Source of the DNA: Thalassotalea_F euphylliae | GTDB taxonomy: Bacteria; Pseudomonadota; Gammaproteobacteria; Enterobacterales; Alteromonadaceae | Length of the DNA: 64,000 nucleotides | Assembly: GCF_042682785.1 (NCBI RefSeq) | Contig: NZ_JBHUIB010000001.1 | Coordinates: forward strand, 372,001-436,000 | Direction: 5' to 3' | Part shown: positions 54,237-63,944 of the stretch, in pieces | How positions within the stretch are numbered: the first letter of the stretch is position 1 | Layout of the letters: every line of letters begins with the position of its first letter | Program-made: the position numbers and the translations under genes | Notes under the pieces: generated by a model | What the model saw: only the letters and a program-made list of their open reading frames with translations | Database searches by the model: none | Told to the model about the DNA's origin: nothing

Positions 54237-54512
54237 TTATTCAGCTTCATCGAAGCGCTGGTTGATCAGTTGGCAAATACTTTCTAGGGCTTCAGCAGCG
54301 TCATCGCCGTCAGCAACCACCTTGACCGTTTTTCCTTGGCCGCCGGCTAACAGCATCAATGCCATAATGCTATTGGCATCAGCAGAGTTACCGCCTAACT
54401 CAACCGTCACGGTTGCTGAAAATTGCTGGCTAAGCTGAGCTAGTTTTGTTGCTGCACGAGCATGTAAACCCAGCTTATTGATAATCGTAACTTCTTTAGA
54501 AACAATAGCCAT
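54237..54512 (-). CDS. ptsO: Phosphocarrier protein NPr (nitrogen PTS)
   Basis: An HPr-like phosphocarrier of the nitrogen PTS, which passes phosphate from EI-Ntr to EIIA-Ntr (PtsN). The active-site histidine is H17 in KLGLHARAATKLAQL. SADANSIMALMLLAGG is the second conserved region. At 91 residues it is standard. Its start overlaps the end of rapZ by one base. Confidence 0.95.
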   Translation of the reverse strand: MAIVSKEVTIINKLGLHARAATKLAQLSQQFSATVTVELGGNSADANSIMALMLLAGGQGKTVKVVADGDDAAEALESICQLINQRFDEAE

Positions 54513-55366
54513 TAACTACTCTTTATGTCGATGTCTCGGTGACGTGACTGCACGTCTTTGCGTTCTTTTCTAAAATTACCTGCGAGTAATTCTGCAATAT
54601 AAACAGAACGGTGCCTACCGCCTGTACAGCCAATCGCGATAGTGACATAACTACGATTATTGCGTTCTAAATGCGGTAACCATGTCATTAAAAAACTATT
54701 AATTTGCCAAACAAATTTAGTGACTATAGGTTGGCTGGCCAGGAAATCACGTACCGGTTGGTCAAGGCCTGACTGAGCTTTCAATTCTTTATCCCAAAAA
54801 GGGTTGGGTAGGAATCGAGCATCAAATACATAGTCAGCGTCTGCTGGAATACCGTGCTTAAAACCGAAAGACTCAAACACCAAAACCATTGAACCGGTCT
54901 TTTTGCCAAGTATTCTCTCACGCACTAAGTCTGCGAGTTGATGCGGTGATAACTGGCTCGTATTAATATATAAATCAGCACGTGTAGAGACAGGCTCTAG
55001 CAACTTTTTCTCTAAAGAGAGTGCTTGGTCTAACGCCATATTTTGTCGAATCAAGGGGTGAAGGCGCCTTGTTTCGCTGAATCGACGTGTCAAATCAGTA
55101 TCATTAGCATCAAGATAGAGAATTGTCAGCTCTACAGCAGCTGGCAAATAGTCAATGATTTCCGTGATATCACCGGGCTCAGCAGGCAAGTTTCGGACAT
55201 CAAGGCTAACCGCTACTGTTTCATAGTCATTAATCACTGTATGCGTGAGAGCAGGCAGCAAATTTACCGGAATATTGTCAACACAATAATACCCGAGATC
55301 TTCAAGCACCCTTAGAGCGACAGACTTACCTGATCCCGAACGTCCACTGACTATGATTAGCTTCAT
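54512..55366 (-). CDS. rapZ: RNase adapter protein RapZ
   Basis: RapZ binds the small RNA GlmZ and guides RNase E cleavage, tuning glucosamine-6-phosphate synthesis in enterics. Walker A GRSGSGKS is at 8-15, a Walker-B-like ILYLDAND is near 82-89, and the C-terminal domain has AIGCTGGRHRSVYIAELLA. Length 284 is typical. Whether the GlmZ role is conserved outside enterics is not known from sequence. Confidence 0.94.
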   Translation of the reverse strand: MKLIIVSGRSGSGKSVALRVLEDLGYYCVDNIPVNLLPALTHTVINDYETVAVSLDVRNLPAEPGDITEIIDYLPAAVELTILYLDANDTDLTRRFSETRRLHPLIRQNMALDQALSLEKKLLEPVSTRADLYINTSQLSPHQLADLVRERILGKKTGSMVLVFESFGFKHGIPADADYVFDARFLPNPFWDKELKAQSGLDQPVRDFLASQPIVTKFVWQINSFLMTWLPHLERNNRSYVTIAIGCTGGRHRSVYIAELLAGNFRKERKDVQSRHRDIDIKSS

Positions 55367-55369
55367 CTA

Positions 55370-55822
55370 TTAGCCTGTTTGATTAACGAGCTGAAACAGC
55401 TCTTGGTTATTCGTACATTTACGAATTTTCTTACTCATCTGTTTGTCACTTAACAGCTTAGCAATGCTTTGTAGGGTCGATAAGTGCTCTTTACAACAAT
55501 CTTCTGGCACAAATAAGGCCACGAAAATATCTACAGCACGATTATCAATAGCATCAAATGGAACAGCTTGCTCTGTCGTCAGTAATACGGCGACAACATG
55601 GTTAGTGCCATTTAACCTTCCGTGAGGTATAGCAATACCATTTCCTATGCCTGTACTGCCCATTTTTTCACGCACCATCAAACTCTCTAACAGTTCAAAC
55701 GTGGAGTGCTCAGGAATTCGGTTAGTTGCTATTTCACAAATATGTTCAAGTATTTTCTTTTTGCTTGAAAGCGGGACTGCACAGGATGTGCAGTCCTCGG
55801 TGAGTATATCTTGCAGCTTCAT
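55370..55822 (-). CDS. ptsN: Nitrogen PTS EIIA protein PtsN
   Basis: EIIA-Ntr is a regulatory phosphoprotein that affects potassium transport and other processes. The phosphorylated histidine is H67 in GIAIPHGRL. The 150-residue length and the position between hpf and rapZ are standard for rpoN operons. Confidence 0.95.
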   Translation of the reverse strand: MKLQDILTEDCTSCAVPLSSKKKILEHICEIATNRIPEHSTFELLESLMVREKMGSTGIGNGIAIPHGRLNGTNHVVAVLLTTEQAVPFDAIDNRAVDIFVALFVPEDCCKEHLSTLQSIAKLLSDKQMSKKIRKCTNNQELFQLVNQTG

Positions 55823-55825
55823 GAG

Positions 55826-56113
55826 TTAATGCTGTGTGATTTTCCCTTTGTATTTAAGAATTTGACGATCTAGCTTGTCAATTAACGCGTCAATTGATGC
55901 ATACATGTCAGGTTTAACGGCAGAGGCATGAACTTCAGTGCCATTTAAGTGCACTGTCGCTTCTGCTTTTTGATCTAATTTTTCTACGGTAAGAACGACG
56001 TATACATTATTGATGTGGTCAAAATGTCGCTCCAGCTTTGCAAACTTGGTATTAACGAAATCGCGTAAAGAGTCAGTTACTTCAACATGGTGGCCTGATA
56101 AATTAATTTGCAT
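55826..56113 (-). CDS. hpf: Ribosome hibernation promoting factor HPF (short form)
   Basis: The short HPF binds the 30S decoding region and helps form inactive 100S ribosomes in stationary phase. The 95-residue protein starts MQINLSGHHVEVTDSLRDFV and has the beta-alpha-beta-beta-beta-alpha pattern with VYVVLTVEKLDQKAEATVHL. It lies 30 bases after rpoN. Confidence 0.95.
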   Translation of the reverse strand: MQINLSGHHVEVTDSLRDFVNTKFAKLERHFDHINNVYVVLTVEKLDQKAEATVHLNGTEVHASAVKPDMYASIDALIDKLDRQILKYKGKITQH

Positions 56114-56143
56114 AAGCTTTTATCCTCATTGCTATTTTTTACT

Positions 56144-57649
56144 TTATAGTAAACTTTTTCTTTGATTCGACGGTGGTATAGATAAAGACTCACGGTATTT
56201 AGCTATTGTCCGTCTCGCCACATTAATTCCTTGCTCCGCCAGTAGCTCGGCCATTTTGCTATCACTTAATGGCTTTGCGGGGTTTTCAGCAGAAACAAGC
56301 TTTTTAATTAATGCTCTAATAGCTGTAGATGAACATTCCCCTCCATTTTCTGTGCTGACGTGACTTGAGAAGAAATATTTCAGCTCAAATATTCCTCTCG
56401 GCGTGTGCATGTATTTTTGCGTGGTTACACGCGATATGGTTGATTCATGCATATCAACCGCTTCCGCAATGTCGTTCAGTACCATTGGGCGCATAGCTTC
56501 TGGGCCATACTCGAAAAAACCTTGTTGGCGCTGAACGATACAATTAGACACTTTAAGTAGTGTTTCGTTTCGACTTTCTAAACTTTTTATAAACCACTTC
56601 GCTTCTTGTAGGTTAGAGCGAATAAATTGATTATCATCAGACGACTTCATGCTTTTAGACATCGCCGCATACTGCTGATTTATTGATAATCTTGGCGCAG
56701 TATTTGGATTCAGCTCCACCACCCAACGTCCATTTTTCTTTTCTACAGAGACATCAGGGATAACATACTGGTCATCACCTGCAATTACTGCATCACCTGG
56801 ACGAGGGTTTAATGACTGAATCAATCGAATCACTTCACGCAGCTGATCTTCTTTCAGGCGCGTTTTTCGCATAATTTGACGGTAATCGCGGTTCCCCAAC
56901 AAATCAATATAGTCAGTAATGACCATTTTTGCCTCTGTAAGGTACGGCGTATCTTTTTCGAATTGATTTAATTGAATCAGCAAACATTCTGGAATAGAGC
57001 GTGCTGCAACCCCGATAGGATCAAACATATTGATGCGTTTGAGCACTGCTTCAATTTCATCTAACTCTACATCTTCTAGGCCTAAGCTTTCTAAAATATC
57101 TTCAGCAGACACTGTAAGATACCCAGCATCATCAACCGCATCGATAATAGCCATCGCTATCGCTTCGTCGGTTTCAGTGAAAGGCGTTAATTCCATTTGC
57201 CAGCGCAAATGATCTTGAATAGAGTCGGTGGTTTCACCTTGGTAAGTGTAGTCTTCACTAGCACCTGAAGTACCAATTCCTGAGCTAGAAACACCCGCAC
57301 TAAAAGATTCGTCCCAGGTGGTATCAACACTCAGTTCTTCTGGAATATCCGTTTTTTCCATTGCTTCTGTCGTGCTGACTTCATCAATGGTTGGCGTTGC
57401 ATCCTCACTGCCATCTAATTGAGGGGTTTCTGCTGCACTTGCCGAGTACGCTTCTTCGATACTGGTTTGGCTTTCTTCACTGGCATTGCTAGCGGATTCA
57501 TCAACTTCCAAAAGCGGATTGCTCTCCAACGCTTCTTGAATTTCTTGTTGTAAGTCTAAAGTCGATAACTGCAACAGCTTGATCGCCTGCTGCAATTGCG
57601 GCGTCATGGTTAGCTGTTGACCGATTTTTAGTTGAAGTGATGGGCGCAT
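56144..57649 (-). CDS. rpoN: RNA polymerase sigma-54 factor RpoN
   Basis: Sigma-54 directs RNA polymerase to -24/-12 promoters and needs an enhancer-binding ATPase. The glutamine- and leucine-rich region I (residues 4-45), an acidic region II (about 50-140), the core-binding domain, the helix-turn-helix with DMHESTISRVTTQKY, and the RpoN box ARRTIAKYRE near the C-terminus are all present. Length is 501 residues. Confidence 0.97.
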   Translation of the reverse strand: MRPSLQLKIGQQLTMTPQLQQAIKLLQLSTLDLQQEIQEALESNPLLEVDESASNASEESQTSIEEAYSASAAETPQLDGSEDATPTIDEVSTTEAMEKTDIPEELSVDTTWDESFSAGVSSSGIGTSGASEDYTYQGETTDSIQDHLRWQMELTPFTETDEAIAMAIIDAVDDAGYLTVSAEDILESLGLEDVELDEIEAVLKRINMFDPIGVAARSIPECLLIQLNQFEKDTPYLTEAKMVITDYIDLLGNRDYRQIMRKTRLKEDQLREVIRLIQSLNPRPGDAVIAGDDQYVIPDVSVEKKNGRWVVELNPNTAPRLSINQQYAAMSKSMKSSDDNQFIRSNLQEAKWFIKSLESRNETLLKVSNCIVQRQQGFFEYGPEAMRPMVLNDIAEAVDMHESTISRVTTQKYMHTPRGIFELKYFFSSHVSTENGGECSSTAIRALIKKLVSAENPAKPLSDSKMAELLAEQGINVARRTIAKYRESLSIPPSNQRKSLL

Positions 57650-57715
57650 CTACGTTTAATTCTTTCCTATTGTTCTAATCAATTAATGTCGATGTATTTC
57701 CGCTCTTTATGATAA

Positions 57716-58447
57716 CTATAGCGTGAATTGTTCCCCAAGGTATACATCCCTTACCTGCTGATTCGCAAGAATTTGATCCGCGTCACCTTCTGCAATCAAT
57801 TCACCGTGGCTCACAATGTATGCATGCTCACACACATCAAGTGTTTCACGCACATTGTGGTCCGTTATCAAAACACCAATACCACGATTTTTTAGGTGAA
57901 TAATTATTTTCTTAATATCACCTACCGATATAGGGTCAACACCAGCGAAAGGCTCATCAAGCAGAATAAACTGCGGATCAGCGGCTAAAGCTCTAGCGAT
58001 TTCTACTCGGCGGCGTTCGCCACCTGAGAGACTCATACCTGTGTTATCACGAATATGGCCTATGTTGAATTCTTCGATGAGCATTTCGAGCTTTTCTTCA
58101 CGTTCAACATCGCTAAGCTCTTTGCGCGTTTGCAAGATAGCCATAATATTTTCGTAGACAGTGAGCTTACGGAATATCGACGCTTCCTGCGGTAAGTAAC
58201 CTATACCACGACGAGCACGCTCGTGCATAGGTAAAAACGTTAAATCTTCGTTATTTAGTGTTATTTGACCGCTGTCATTGGGCACTAAACCAACAATCAT
58301 ATAAAACGAGGTTGTTTTACCTGCACCGTTTGGACCTAATAAACCAACGATCTGCCCCTTATTCACATTAAGGCTAACATTTTTGACAACCTGACGACCT
58401 TTGTAGGCTTTTGCTAAGCCTTGCGCAGTTAACGACACTGAAGACAT
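57716..58447 (-). CDS. lptB: LPS export ABC ATPase LptB
   Basis: LptB powers LptFG to extract LPS from the inner membrane. Walker A GPNGAGKTT (38-46), the signature LSGGERRRVEIARAL and Walker B QFILLDEPFAGVDP are present. At 243 residues it is typical. It follows lptA by 3 bases. Confidence 0.96.
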   Translation of the reverse strand: MSSVSLTAQGLAKAYKGRQVVKNVSLNVNKGQIVGLLGPNGAGKTTSFYMIVGLVPNDSGQITLNNEDLTFLPMHERARRGIGYLPQEASIFRKLTVYENIMAILQTRKELSDVEREEKLEMLIEEFNIGHIRDNTGMSLSGGERRRVEIARALAADPQFILLDEPFAGVDPISVGDIKKIIIHLKNRGIGVLITDHNVRETLDVCEHAYIVSHGELIAEGDADQILANQQVRDVYLGEQFTL

Positions 58448-58450
58448 CTG

Positions 58451-58978
58451 TTACTTATTGTCCTTTTTCTCTTTATCAGCTTTCGCTTTAGGTTTGAGTA
58501 TAGTCGTCACTACCTGCTCTTCCGAACCTTCAGCTTCAAGCTGTTCGGTAAGCGTGTTATAGATAATTCTATCGCCCGTAACTTCGCTACCAGCTTGACG
58601 CAATAATGCATTGCCCGAAATAGTAATGGTATATGCCAGTGGCTCGTATTTAATTTCGTTAGCTTCTAAACGAATTTTACTGCCATCTTCTAGCTGCTGC
58701 TCAAATACAGCAGGCTTTCCTTTAGCTACATAGGTTTCCGTTTCATGGTCTTCCTGGCTGTATACTTGCACTAAATCTGCTTGGATCGTCAATGTGCCTT
58801 GCGTTATTTGCACATCGTCTAAATAACTCGCAATTTTATTTTTTAAATCACCAGCTTGACGCTTAGACTTAATAACAATCTCTTGCTCTAAGTCTATTTT
58901 CGCGGCATTTGCCGTTGGCAAAATGCAAGCGATGGTGAATACACTAGCTAGTAGTTTTTTTATAAATAGTTTGTACAT
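58451..58978 (-). CDS. lptA: LPS transport periplasmic protein LptA
   Basis: LptA forms the periplasmic bridge for LPS between LptC and LptD. A signal peptide (about 1-25, ending TANA) precedes the OstA beta-jellyroll with TQGTLTIQADLVQVYSQED and the family segment AVFEQQLEDGSKIRLEAN. The mature tail is lysine-rich. Length is 175 residues. Its start lies 35 bases inside lptC, an unusually long overlap. Confidence 0.93.
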   Translation of the reverse strand: MYKLFIKKLLASVFTIACILPTANAAKIDLEQEIVIKSKRQAGDLKNKIASYLDDVQITQGTLTIQADLVQVYSQEDHETETYVAKGKPAVFEQQLEDGSKIRLEANEIKYEPLAYTITISGNALLRQAGSEVTGDRIIYNTLTEQLEAEGSEEQVVTTILKPKAKADKEKKDNK

Positions 58979-59510
58979 GTTCGGTTAACGTCATTTGTTT
59001 CGTATTTAAGTCAATAATTAGCCCAGAACCGTACATGGTAAAATCTTTCCCTTGGATCAAAATTGTTTGATCAGAGCTAATTATGTTGGTATTCAAATCT
59101 AGTTCTAAATATTTACAGTGTATTTCCTGAATCAAGCTGTTTGGCTCTGTTGCCTCCAATATGACTCGGTTTTTTAATACCACTCGATTATTGTTATACA
59201 GCGTACCTTCAGACGCCGCTAATTGCCAAGGCGGTGAATCATCATTTGGATATAAGGTATACTGCGGGAATTCAAAATGGGTAAAAGACAGCCCAGCATA
59301 ATGCTCCATTCTTTGCGCATCTATTTTGTGAGACAGTTTACCCGATTCAGAGTAAATATCGCTTTTCAATGCTTCTGCTATGAAGTCAGGGGTTAACGAT
59401 ACTTCAAAAGATTCTTGCGATTCTTCTTGTGACGCCTGCCACTGCACTACGCCATAAGCCATAAAGCTTAGCGCTAAAATAGTGATGGCTAGGACGTACA
59501 ATCGACTCAT
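58944..59510 (-). CDS. lptC: LPS transport protein LptC
   Basis: LptC is a bitopic inner-membrane protein that receives LPS from LptB2FG. One membrane helix (about 4-25) is followed by a periplasmic jellyroll (SLTPDFIAEALKSDIYSESG, YTLYPNDDSPPWQLAASEGT). The protein has 188 residues. It overlaps kdsC by four bases and lptA by 35 bases. Confidence 0.93.
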   Translation of the reverse strand: MSRLYVLAITILALSFMAYGVVQWQASQEESQESFEVSLTPDFIAEALKSDIYSESGKLSHKIDAQRMEHYAGLSFTHFEFPQYTLYPNDDSPPWQLAASEGTLYNNNRVVLKNRVILEATEPNSLIQEIHCKYLELDLNTNIISSDQTILIQGKDFTMYGSGLIIDLNTKQMTLTEHVQTIYKKTTS

Positions 59511-60052
59511 ACACTAGCACCTTTTGCCTGAGCAAGTGTATTTTGACTTTGCATAATCAAGTCGCAAAGCTCTCTCACAGCACCAAACCCACCTGGTGTG
59601 AAGGTAACGTAATCTGCGCCGTTTTTGACGGCTGGATGCGCATCACTCACAGCTACGCCAAGACCCGCTTTGTTTATACACGGGAAATCAGGCATATCAT
59701 CACCAATAAATGCTACTTGCTCTGCAACTAAGCCTAGTTCAGCCATGATATTCTCCATGGCTGGTAGCTTGTCCTCTTGTCCTTGAACGATATGTTGCAC
59801 AGTCAGTGATTTCATTCTATTTTCGACAATAGTAGAGTTTCTACCTGTAATAATAGCGACTTCGACGCCCGATTTAATCAACGCCTTAATACCAAAACCA
59901 TCTTTTGTATGAAAAGCTTTCAACTCTTCGCCATCATTGCCAAGATAGATGCGGCCGTCAGAGAATACACCATCGACATCACAAACCAACAACTTGATCT
60001 GTGACGCCTTGTCTATAATCGCGTTTGATACATCACCATACAAAGTATTCAT
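59507..60052 (-). CDS. kdsC: 3-deoxy-D-manno-octulosonate 8-phosphate phosphatase KdsC
   Basis: KdsC is a HAD phosphatase that makes free Kdo for LPS. The HAD motif I CDVDGVFSDG carries the nucleophile D25 and D27. Motif II ITGRNS and motif IV GDDMPD follow. Length is 181 residues. It overlaps the kdsD stop by one base. Confidence 0.95.
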   Translation of the reverse strand: MNTLYGDVSNAIIDKASQIKLLVCDVDGVFSDGRIYLGNDGEELKAFHTKDGFGIKALIKSGVEVAIITGRNSTIVENRMKSLTVQHIVQGQEDKLPAMENIMAELGLVAEQVAFIGDDMPDFPCINKAGLGVAVSDAHPAVKNGADYVTFTPGGFGAVRELCDLIMQSQNTLAQAKGASV

Positions 60053-61023
60053 TACAGTACTCCGGACTTGAGCAAATCTTGCAAATTCATAGCACCTATT
60101 GGTTTTTGTGATTCATCAACAATGATTAAACCATTTATTTTCTTTTCTTCCATAATATTCAAAGCTTCAGCAGCCAATAGGTTTGCATGAGCGGTCGTTG
60201 GCGACTTAGTCATAACCGATGCTATACCATCTTGGTGAATATTAATTTGACTATCCAAAATACGGCGTAAATCACCATCCGTGAATATACCGGCTAGCTG
60301 ACCGCTTTCATCTACTACAGCTGTCATGCCAAGTCCCTTCTGTGTCATTTCAACTAAAGCATCCTTAATCAATGCTGAATGAGACACAACCGGCAGTAAC
60401 GCCCCTGTATGCATAATGTCATCCAAACGTAAAAGCAATCGTTTTCCTAAACTTCCTCCTGGATGAGAAAGGGCAAAGTCATCTGCAGTAAAACCACGTT
60501 TATTTAATAACGCGACCGCTATGGCATCCCCCATCACAAGCGTTGCTGTGGTGCTTGATGTTGGCGCCAAGCCAAGCGGACAAGCTTCCTGCTCTACAGC
60601 TACACAAATATGGTGCTCTGATAACTTCGCTAACGTCGAGTTTGGATTCCCCGTCATAGCCAGCAATGGCGCGCCTATTCGCTTAATCACGGGAATAATT
60701 GCTAGGACTTCTCCTGTTTCACCAGAGTTTGAAATGGCAAGGACGACATCATCTTTAGTGATCATGCCAAGATCGCCATGGCTAGCCTCGCCAGGGTGAA
60801 CGAAAAACGCAGGTGTCCCTGTGCTAGCTAATGTCGCAGCAATTTTACCGCCAATATGCCCTGATTTGCCCATACCTACCACAACTACTTTGCCCTGACA
60901 GTCAAACAGCGTTTGGCAAGCATCGTTAAAGCCATTATCGATGAACCTTTTCAGTCCTTCTACAGCATCAAGCTCGACATCAATAACTTGCTCAGCTAAC
61001 ACAGTAAACGATTTTGTGCTCAT
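60052..61023 (-). CDS. kdsD: D-arabinose 5-phosphate isomerase KdsD
   Basis: KdsD converts ribulose 5-phosphate to arabinose 5-phosphate, the first step to Kdo. An N-terminal SIS domain (GMGKSGHIGGKIAATLASTG, ISNSGETGEVL) is followed by two CBS domains (about 205-320). The 323-residue length is normal. It is 13 bases after yrbG. Confidence 0.95.
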   Translation of the reverse strand: MSTKSFTVLAEQVIDVELDAVEGLKRFIDNGFNDACQTLFDCQGKVVVVGMGKSGHIGGKIAATLASTGTPAFFVHPGEASHGDLGMITKDDVVLAISNSGETGEVLAIIPVIKRIGAPLLAMTGNPNSTLAKLSEHHICVAVEQEACPLGLAPTSSTTATLVMGDAIAVALLNKRGFTADDFALSHPGGSLGKRLLLRLDDIMHTGALLPVVSHSALIKDALVEMTQKGLGMTAVVDESGQLAGIFTDGDLRRILDSQINIHQDGIASVMTKSPTTAHANLLAAEALNIMEEKKINGLIIVDESQKPIGAMNLQDLLKSGVL

Positions 61024-61036
61024 TTATCGCGCTCCT

Positions 61037-62017
61037 TTAGCTGGCTTGACCAAAGAGTAAGAACTGATAAGCAATGAATGCTATCAGCAATGCCGCACCT
61101 TTTAATCGGGTGATACGAAAAGCCCCTTTTTTTCGGCTAAAACATAAAACAAGTAAAAAGACCGTTATACCGACCATGTATGGCGCATCACGAGATACTG
61201 CTGCACCATCAATTTCACCTGGCGCAATTAAACCAGCCAATGACAACACGGCCAAAATATTGAATATATTTGAGCCGATAATATTACCTAGTGCCAAATC
61301 GTCTTCTTTTTTGATGATACTCATCACACTGGCCGCAAGTTCGGGCAAGCTGGTACCAATAGCAATAACCGTTAACCCAATCACTAAATCACTCACGCCG
61401 AATGCTTTAGCGATAAACACAGCAGAGTCCACTAAGTAACTGGCACTCAATGGCAAAACAATTAAACCTACCGTTAACCAAAAAACAGCCATGCCTGTGG
61501 TCGTTGCTTCTGGCACTTCTTGCTCAGCTTCGAGAATCATTGGGTCGTCAACTGGTGCCGTTTTTGCTCGTCGTAATGTCACCACCAACAAAGTGGCGAT
61601 ATAGGTGAAAAAGCCAACCATTAAAATAGCCCCTTCAAGGAAGCTAAAGTGGCTGTTAAAAAGCATAAAGTAAGCGATTAACGATACAATAAGCACTAAG
61701 GGTAATTCGCGCTTAATTGATGATGAAGACACCTGCAACGGTTTAAGCAGCGCCGTTAGGCCGAGCACTAACGCTATATTGGTAATATTCGAGCCAATAG
61801 CATTACCGACAGCAGTATCGGGATTACCATTTAACGATGCTGTAGCTGCAACCATCATTTCAGGAGCGGACGAGCCCATAGCAACAATGGTTAAACCGAT
61901 AATCATTGGCGAGACACCAAAGTTTCGTGCCACAGATGATGCGCCAAACACAAATTTATCTGCGCTCCAAACCAATGCAGCCAATGACACAATCAAAATT
62001 AAAACTTGCAATAACAT
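61037..62017 (-). CDS. yrbG: Calcium/sodium antiporter family protein YrbG
   Basis: YrbG belongs to the CaCA (Na+/Ca2+ exchanger) family. The protein of 326 residues has about ten membrane helices in two inverted repeats. The repeat motifs are VAMGSSAPEMMVAATAS in the first half and IAIGTSLPELAASVMS in the second, each with the ion-binding acidic residue. It is the first gene of the kds-lpt-rpoN series here. Physiological substrate is not proven for this group. Confidence 0.92.
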   Translation of the reverse strand: MLLQVLILIVSLAALVWSADKFVFGASSVARNFGVSPMIIGLTIVAMGSSAPEMMVAATASLNGNPDTAVGNAIGSNITNIALVLGLTALLKPLQVSSSSIKRELPLVLIVSLIAYFMLFNSHFSFLEGAILMVGFFTYIATLLVVTLRRAKTAPVDDPMILEAEQEVPEATTTGMAVFWLTVGLIVLPLSASYLVDSAVFIAKAFGVSDLVIGLTVIAIGTSLPELAASVMSIIKKEDDLALGNIIGSNIFNILAVLSLAGLIAPGEIDGAAVSRDAPYMVGITVFLLVLCFSRKKGAFRITRLKGAALLIAFIAYQFLLFGQAS

Positions 62018-62325
62018 CTAGTACTCCCGATCAACACTGTAAATTGTCGCTGTTAACCGAATAAAAAAAAAGGACAATTTTAGTTTCTGAACAAAAACAG
62101 CTGTAATTGTTCAATTAACAATCAAAGTTTTACGTGCTTCTTTCATTACTTTTCACCAGTATCAGGCCGATGCATTGAAATACTTGTTATAGTGATGGGT
62201 TCAAACGTCACACTTTTAAACAATTAACATGTAAAAAATTGTCAAAGACTGGTGAACAATCTTAGCGCCTAGGGTAATATTCGCCACTACGCTAACTTGT
62301 TAAATTGATGTAAAAACCGTCTCGA
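62018..62325. other. Divergent gap between yrbG and mlaF
   Basis: These 308 bases hold no gene that I can support. They must contain the promoters of both operons. Small inverted repeats are visible (TTGTT/AACAA near 62117-62131) and an imperfect GTGA/TCAC pair near 62194-62213, but no promoter can be called with confidence. Confidence 0.4.
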
Positions 62326-63123
62326 ATGTCTCAAACATTGGTTGAAATTAAGGACGTTACGTTTAAACGTGACGAACGGGTAATTTATGACAACATTAGT
62401 TTGTCTATCCCGAAAGGAAAAGTAACGGCGATCATGGGCCCCAGTGGTATTGGTAAAACAACACTGCTACGTCTTATGGGTGGGCAATTAAAACCTGAAA
62501 GCGGTCAAATTCTGTTTGACGGCCATAATATTCCAGCGTTGAGCCGCAACGCACTGTATGATGTTCGCACTCGTATGAGTATGTTGTTCCAAAGCGGAGC
62601 ACTTTTTAGCGAAATGACGGTCTATGACAATATCGCCTTCCCGATCAGAGAACATACTCGCTTGCCAGAGCATATTATTGAAAAAATGGTGCTAATGAAA
62701 CTCGAAGCTGTAGGTCTTCGAGGCGCTCGCCATTTAAAACCTAGTGAACTATCAGGCGGTATGGCCCGTCGCGCAGCACTAGCACGTGCGATTGCTCTTG
62801 ATCCAGAACTGATAATGTATGACGAGCCTTTCGCGGGCCAAGACCCTATTTCAATGGGCGTAATTGTCCGACTGATTAAGTCACTAAACGATGCTCTTGG
62901 CCTAACTTCGGTAGTGGTATCACACGATGTTCCAGAAGTAATGAGTATTGCCGACTACATTTATATAATCGCCGAGCAAAAGATTATTGGTCATGGCACG
63001 CCAGAGCAAATTCATCAGCAAACATCACCATTAGTGCAGCAATTCGTAAAAGGTGAAGCGGATGGGCCCGTGCCGTTTCATTTCAAGGCACCTTCGTACA
63101 AACAAGAACTAATTGGAGGCTAA
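62326..63123 (+). CDS. mlaF: Mla lipid-asymmetry ABC ATPase MlaF
   Basis: MlaF powers the inner-membrane MlaFEDB complex, which handles phospholipids to keep outer-membrane asymmetry. Walker A GPSGIGKTT (38-46), the signature LSGGMARRAALARAI and Walker B ELIMYDEPFAGQDP are visible. Length is 265 residues. It is the first gene of mlaFED, divergent from yrbG. Confidence 0.95.
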   Translation: MSQTLVEIKDVTFKRDERVIYDNISLSIPKGKVTAIMGPSGIGKTTLLRLMGGQLKPESGQILFDGHNIPALSRNALYDVRTRMSMLFQSGALFSEMTVYDNIAFPIREHTRLPEHIIEKMVLMKLEAVGLRGARHLKPSELSGGMARRAALARAIALDPELIMYDEPFAGQDPISMGVIVRLIKSLNDALGLTSVVVSHDVPEVMSIADYIYIIAEQKIIGHGTPEQIHQQTSPLVQQFVKGEADGPVPFHFKAPSYKQELIGG

Positions 63124-63127
63124 GGTA

Positions 63128-63907
63128 ATGTTAAATGCTATTGCCAACCTTGGCCGAACAACCATGGATATTATCGCTGGCTTAGGAAAAGCGATTTTGA
63201 TGCTTACTGCTGCGATAGTACAAGTACCCAACCCACGCAAAGGCTTTCCGCTACTTGTAAACCAGCTTTATGCGGTCGGCGTACTGTCTCTTATTATTAT
63301 CGTGGTATCTGGTACCTTCATCGGCATGGTACTGGCGCTTCAAGGCTATACCATTTTAGTCGGATATGGTGCCGAAGCCAGCCTAGGGCCAATGGTAGCC
63401 TTGTCACTACTCAGAGAGCTAGGCCCCGTTGTTGCAGCGCTACTTTTTGCGGGTCGAGCAGGCTCCGCATTAACGGCTGAAATCGGTTTGATGAAAGCGA
63501 CTGAGCAGCTATCGAGTATGGAAATGATGGCGGTAGACCCTTTACGCCGTGTTATTGCGCCTCGTTTTTGGGCTGGATTTATCAGCTTACCGTTGCTCGC
63601 TGCGATTTTTTCAATGGTTGGCATTCTAGGTGCACACTTAGTTGGTGTTGACTGGTTAGGCGTTGACAGCGGTACCTTTTGGTCAGTAATGCAAGCACAG
63701 GTAGATTTTGAAAAGGATGTGCTCAATGGCATAATTAAGAGCCTTGTATTTGCCTTTGTTGTGACCTGGATTGCGGTATACAAAGGCTACGCTTGTGAGC
63801 CTACTTCGGAAGGGATTAGCCGAGCAACTACAGCTACCGTAGTTCAGTCATCGTTACTGGTACTAGGTTTAGATTTCGTATTAACAGCATTAATGTTTGC
63901 CCGTTAA
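63128..63907 (+). CDS. mlaE: Mla lipid-asymmetry permease MlaE
   Basis: MlaE is the membrane subunit of the MlaFEDB complex. It has about five membrane helices and the family stretches GTFIGMVLALQGYTIL, LLRELGPVVAALLFAGRAGS and ALTAEIGLMKATEQLSSMEM. The ATG at 63128 is chosen because GGAGG from the end of mlaF is correctly spaced; the frame extends upstream to 63113. The protein has 259 residues. Confidence 0.95.
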   Translation: MLNAIANLGRTTMDIIAGLGKAILMLTAAIVQVPNPRKGFPLLVNQLYAVGVLSLIIIVVSGTFIGMVLALQGYTILVGYGAEASLGPMVALSLLRELGPVVAALLFAGRAGSALTAEIGLMKATEQLSSMEMMAVDPLRRVIAPRFWAGFISLPLLAAIFSMVGILGAHLVGVDWLGVDSGTFWSVMQAQVDFEKDVLNGIIKSLVFAFVVTWIAVYKGYACEPTSEGISRATTATVVQSSLLVLGLDFVLTALMFAR

Positions 63908-63944
63908 TGTTATTAGCAAGTTTTTGTGTAAATTAGGTGAAGAC

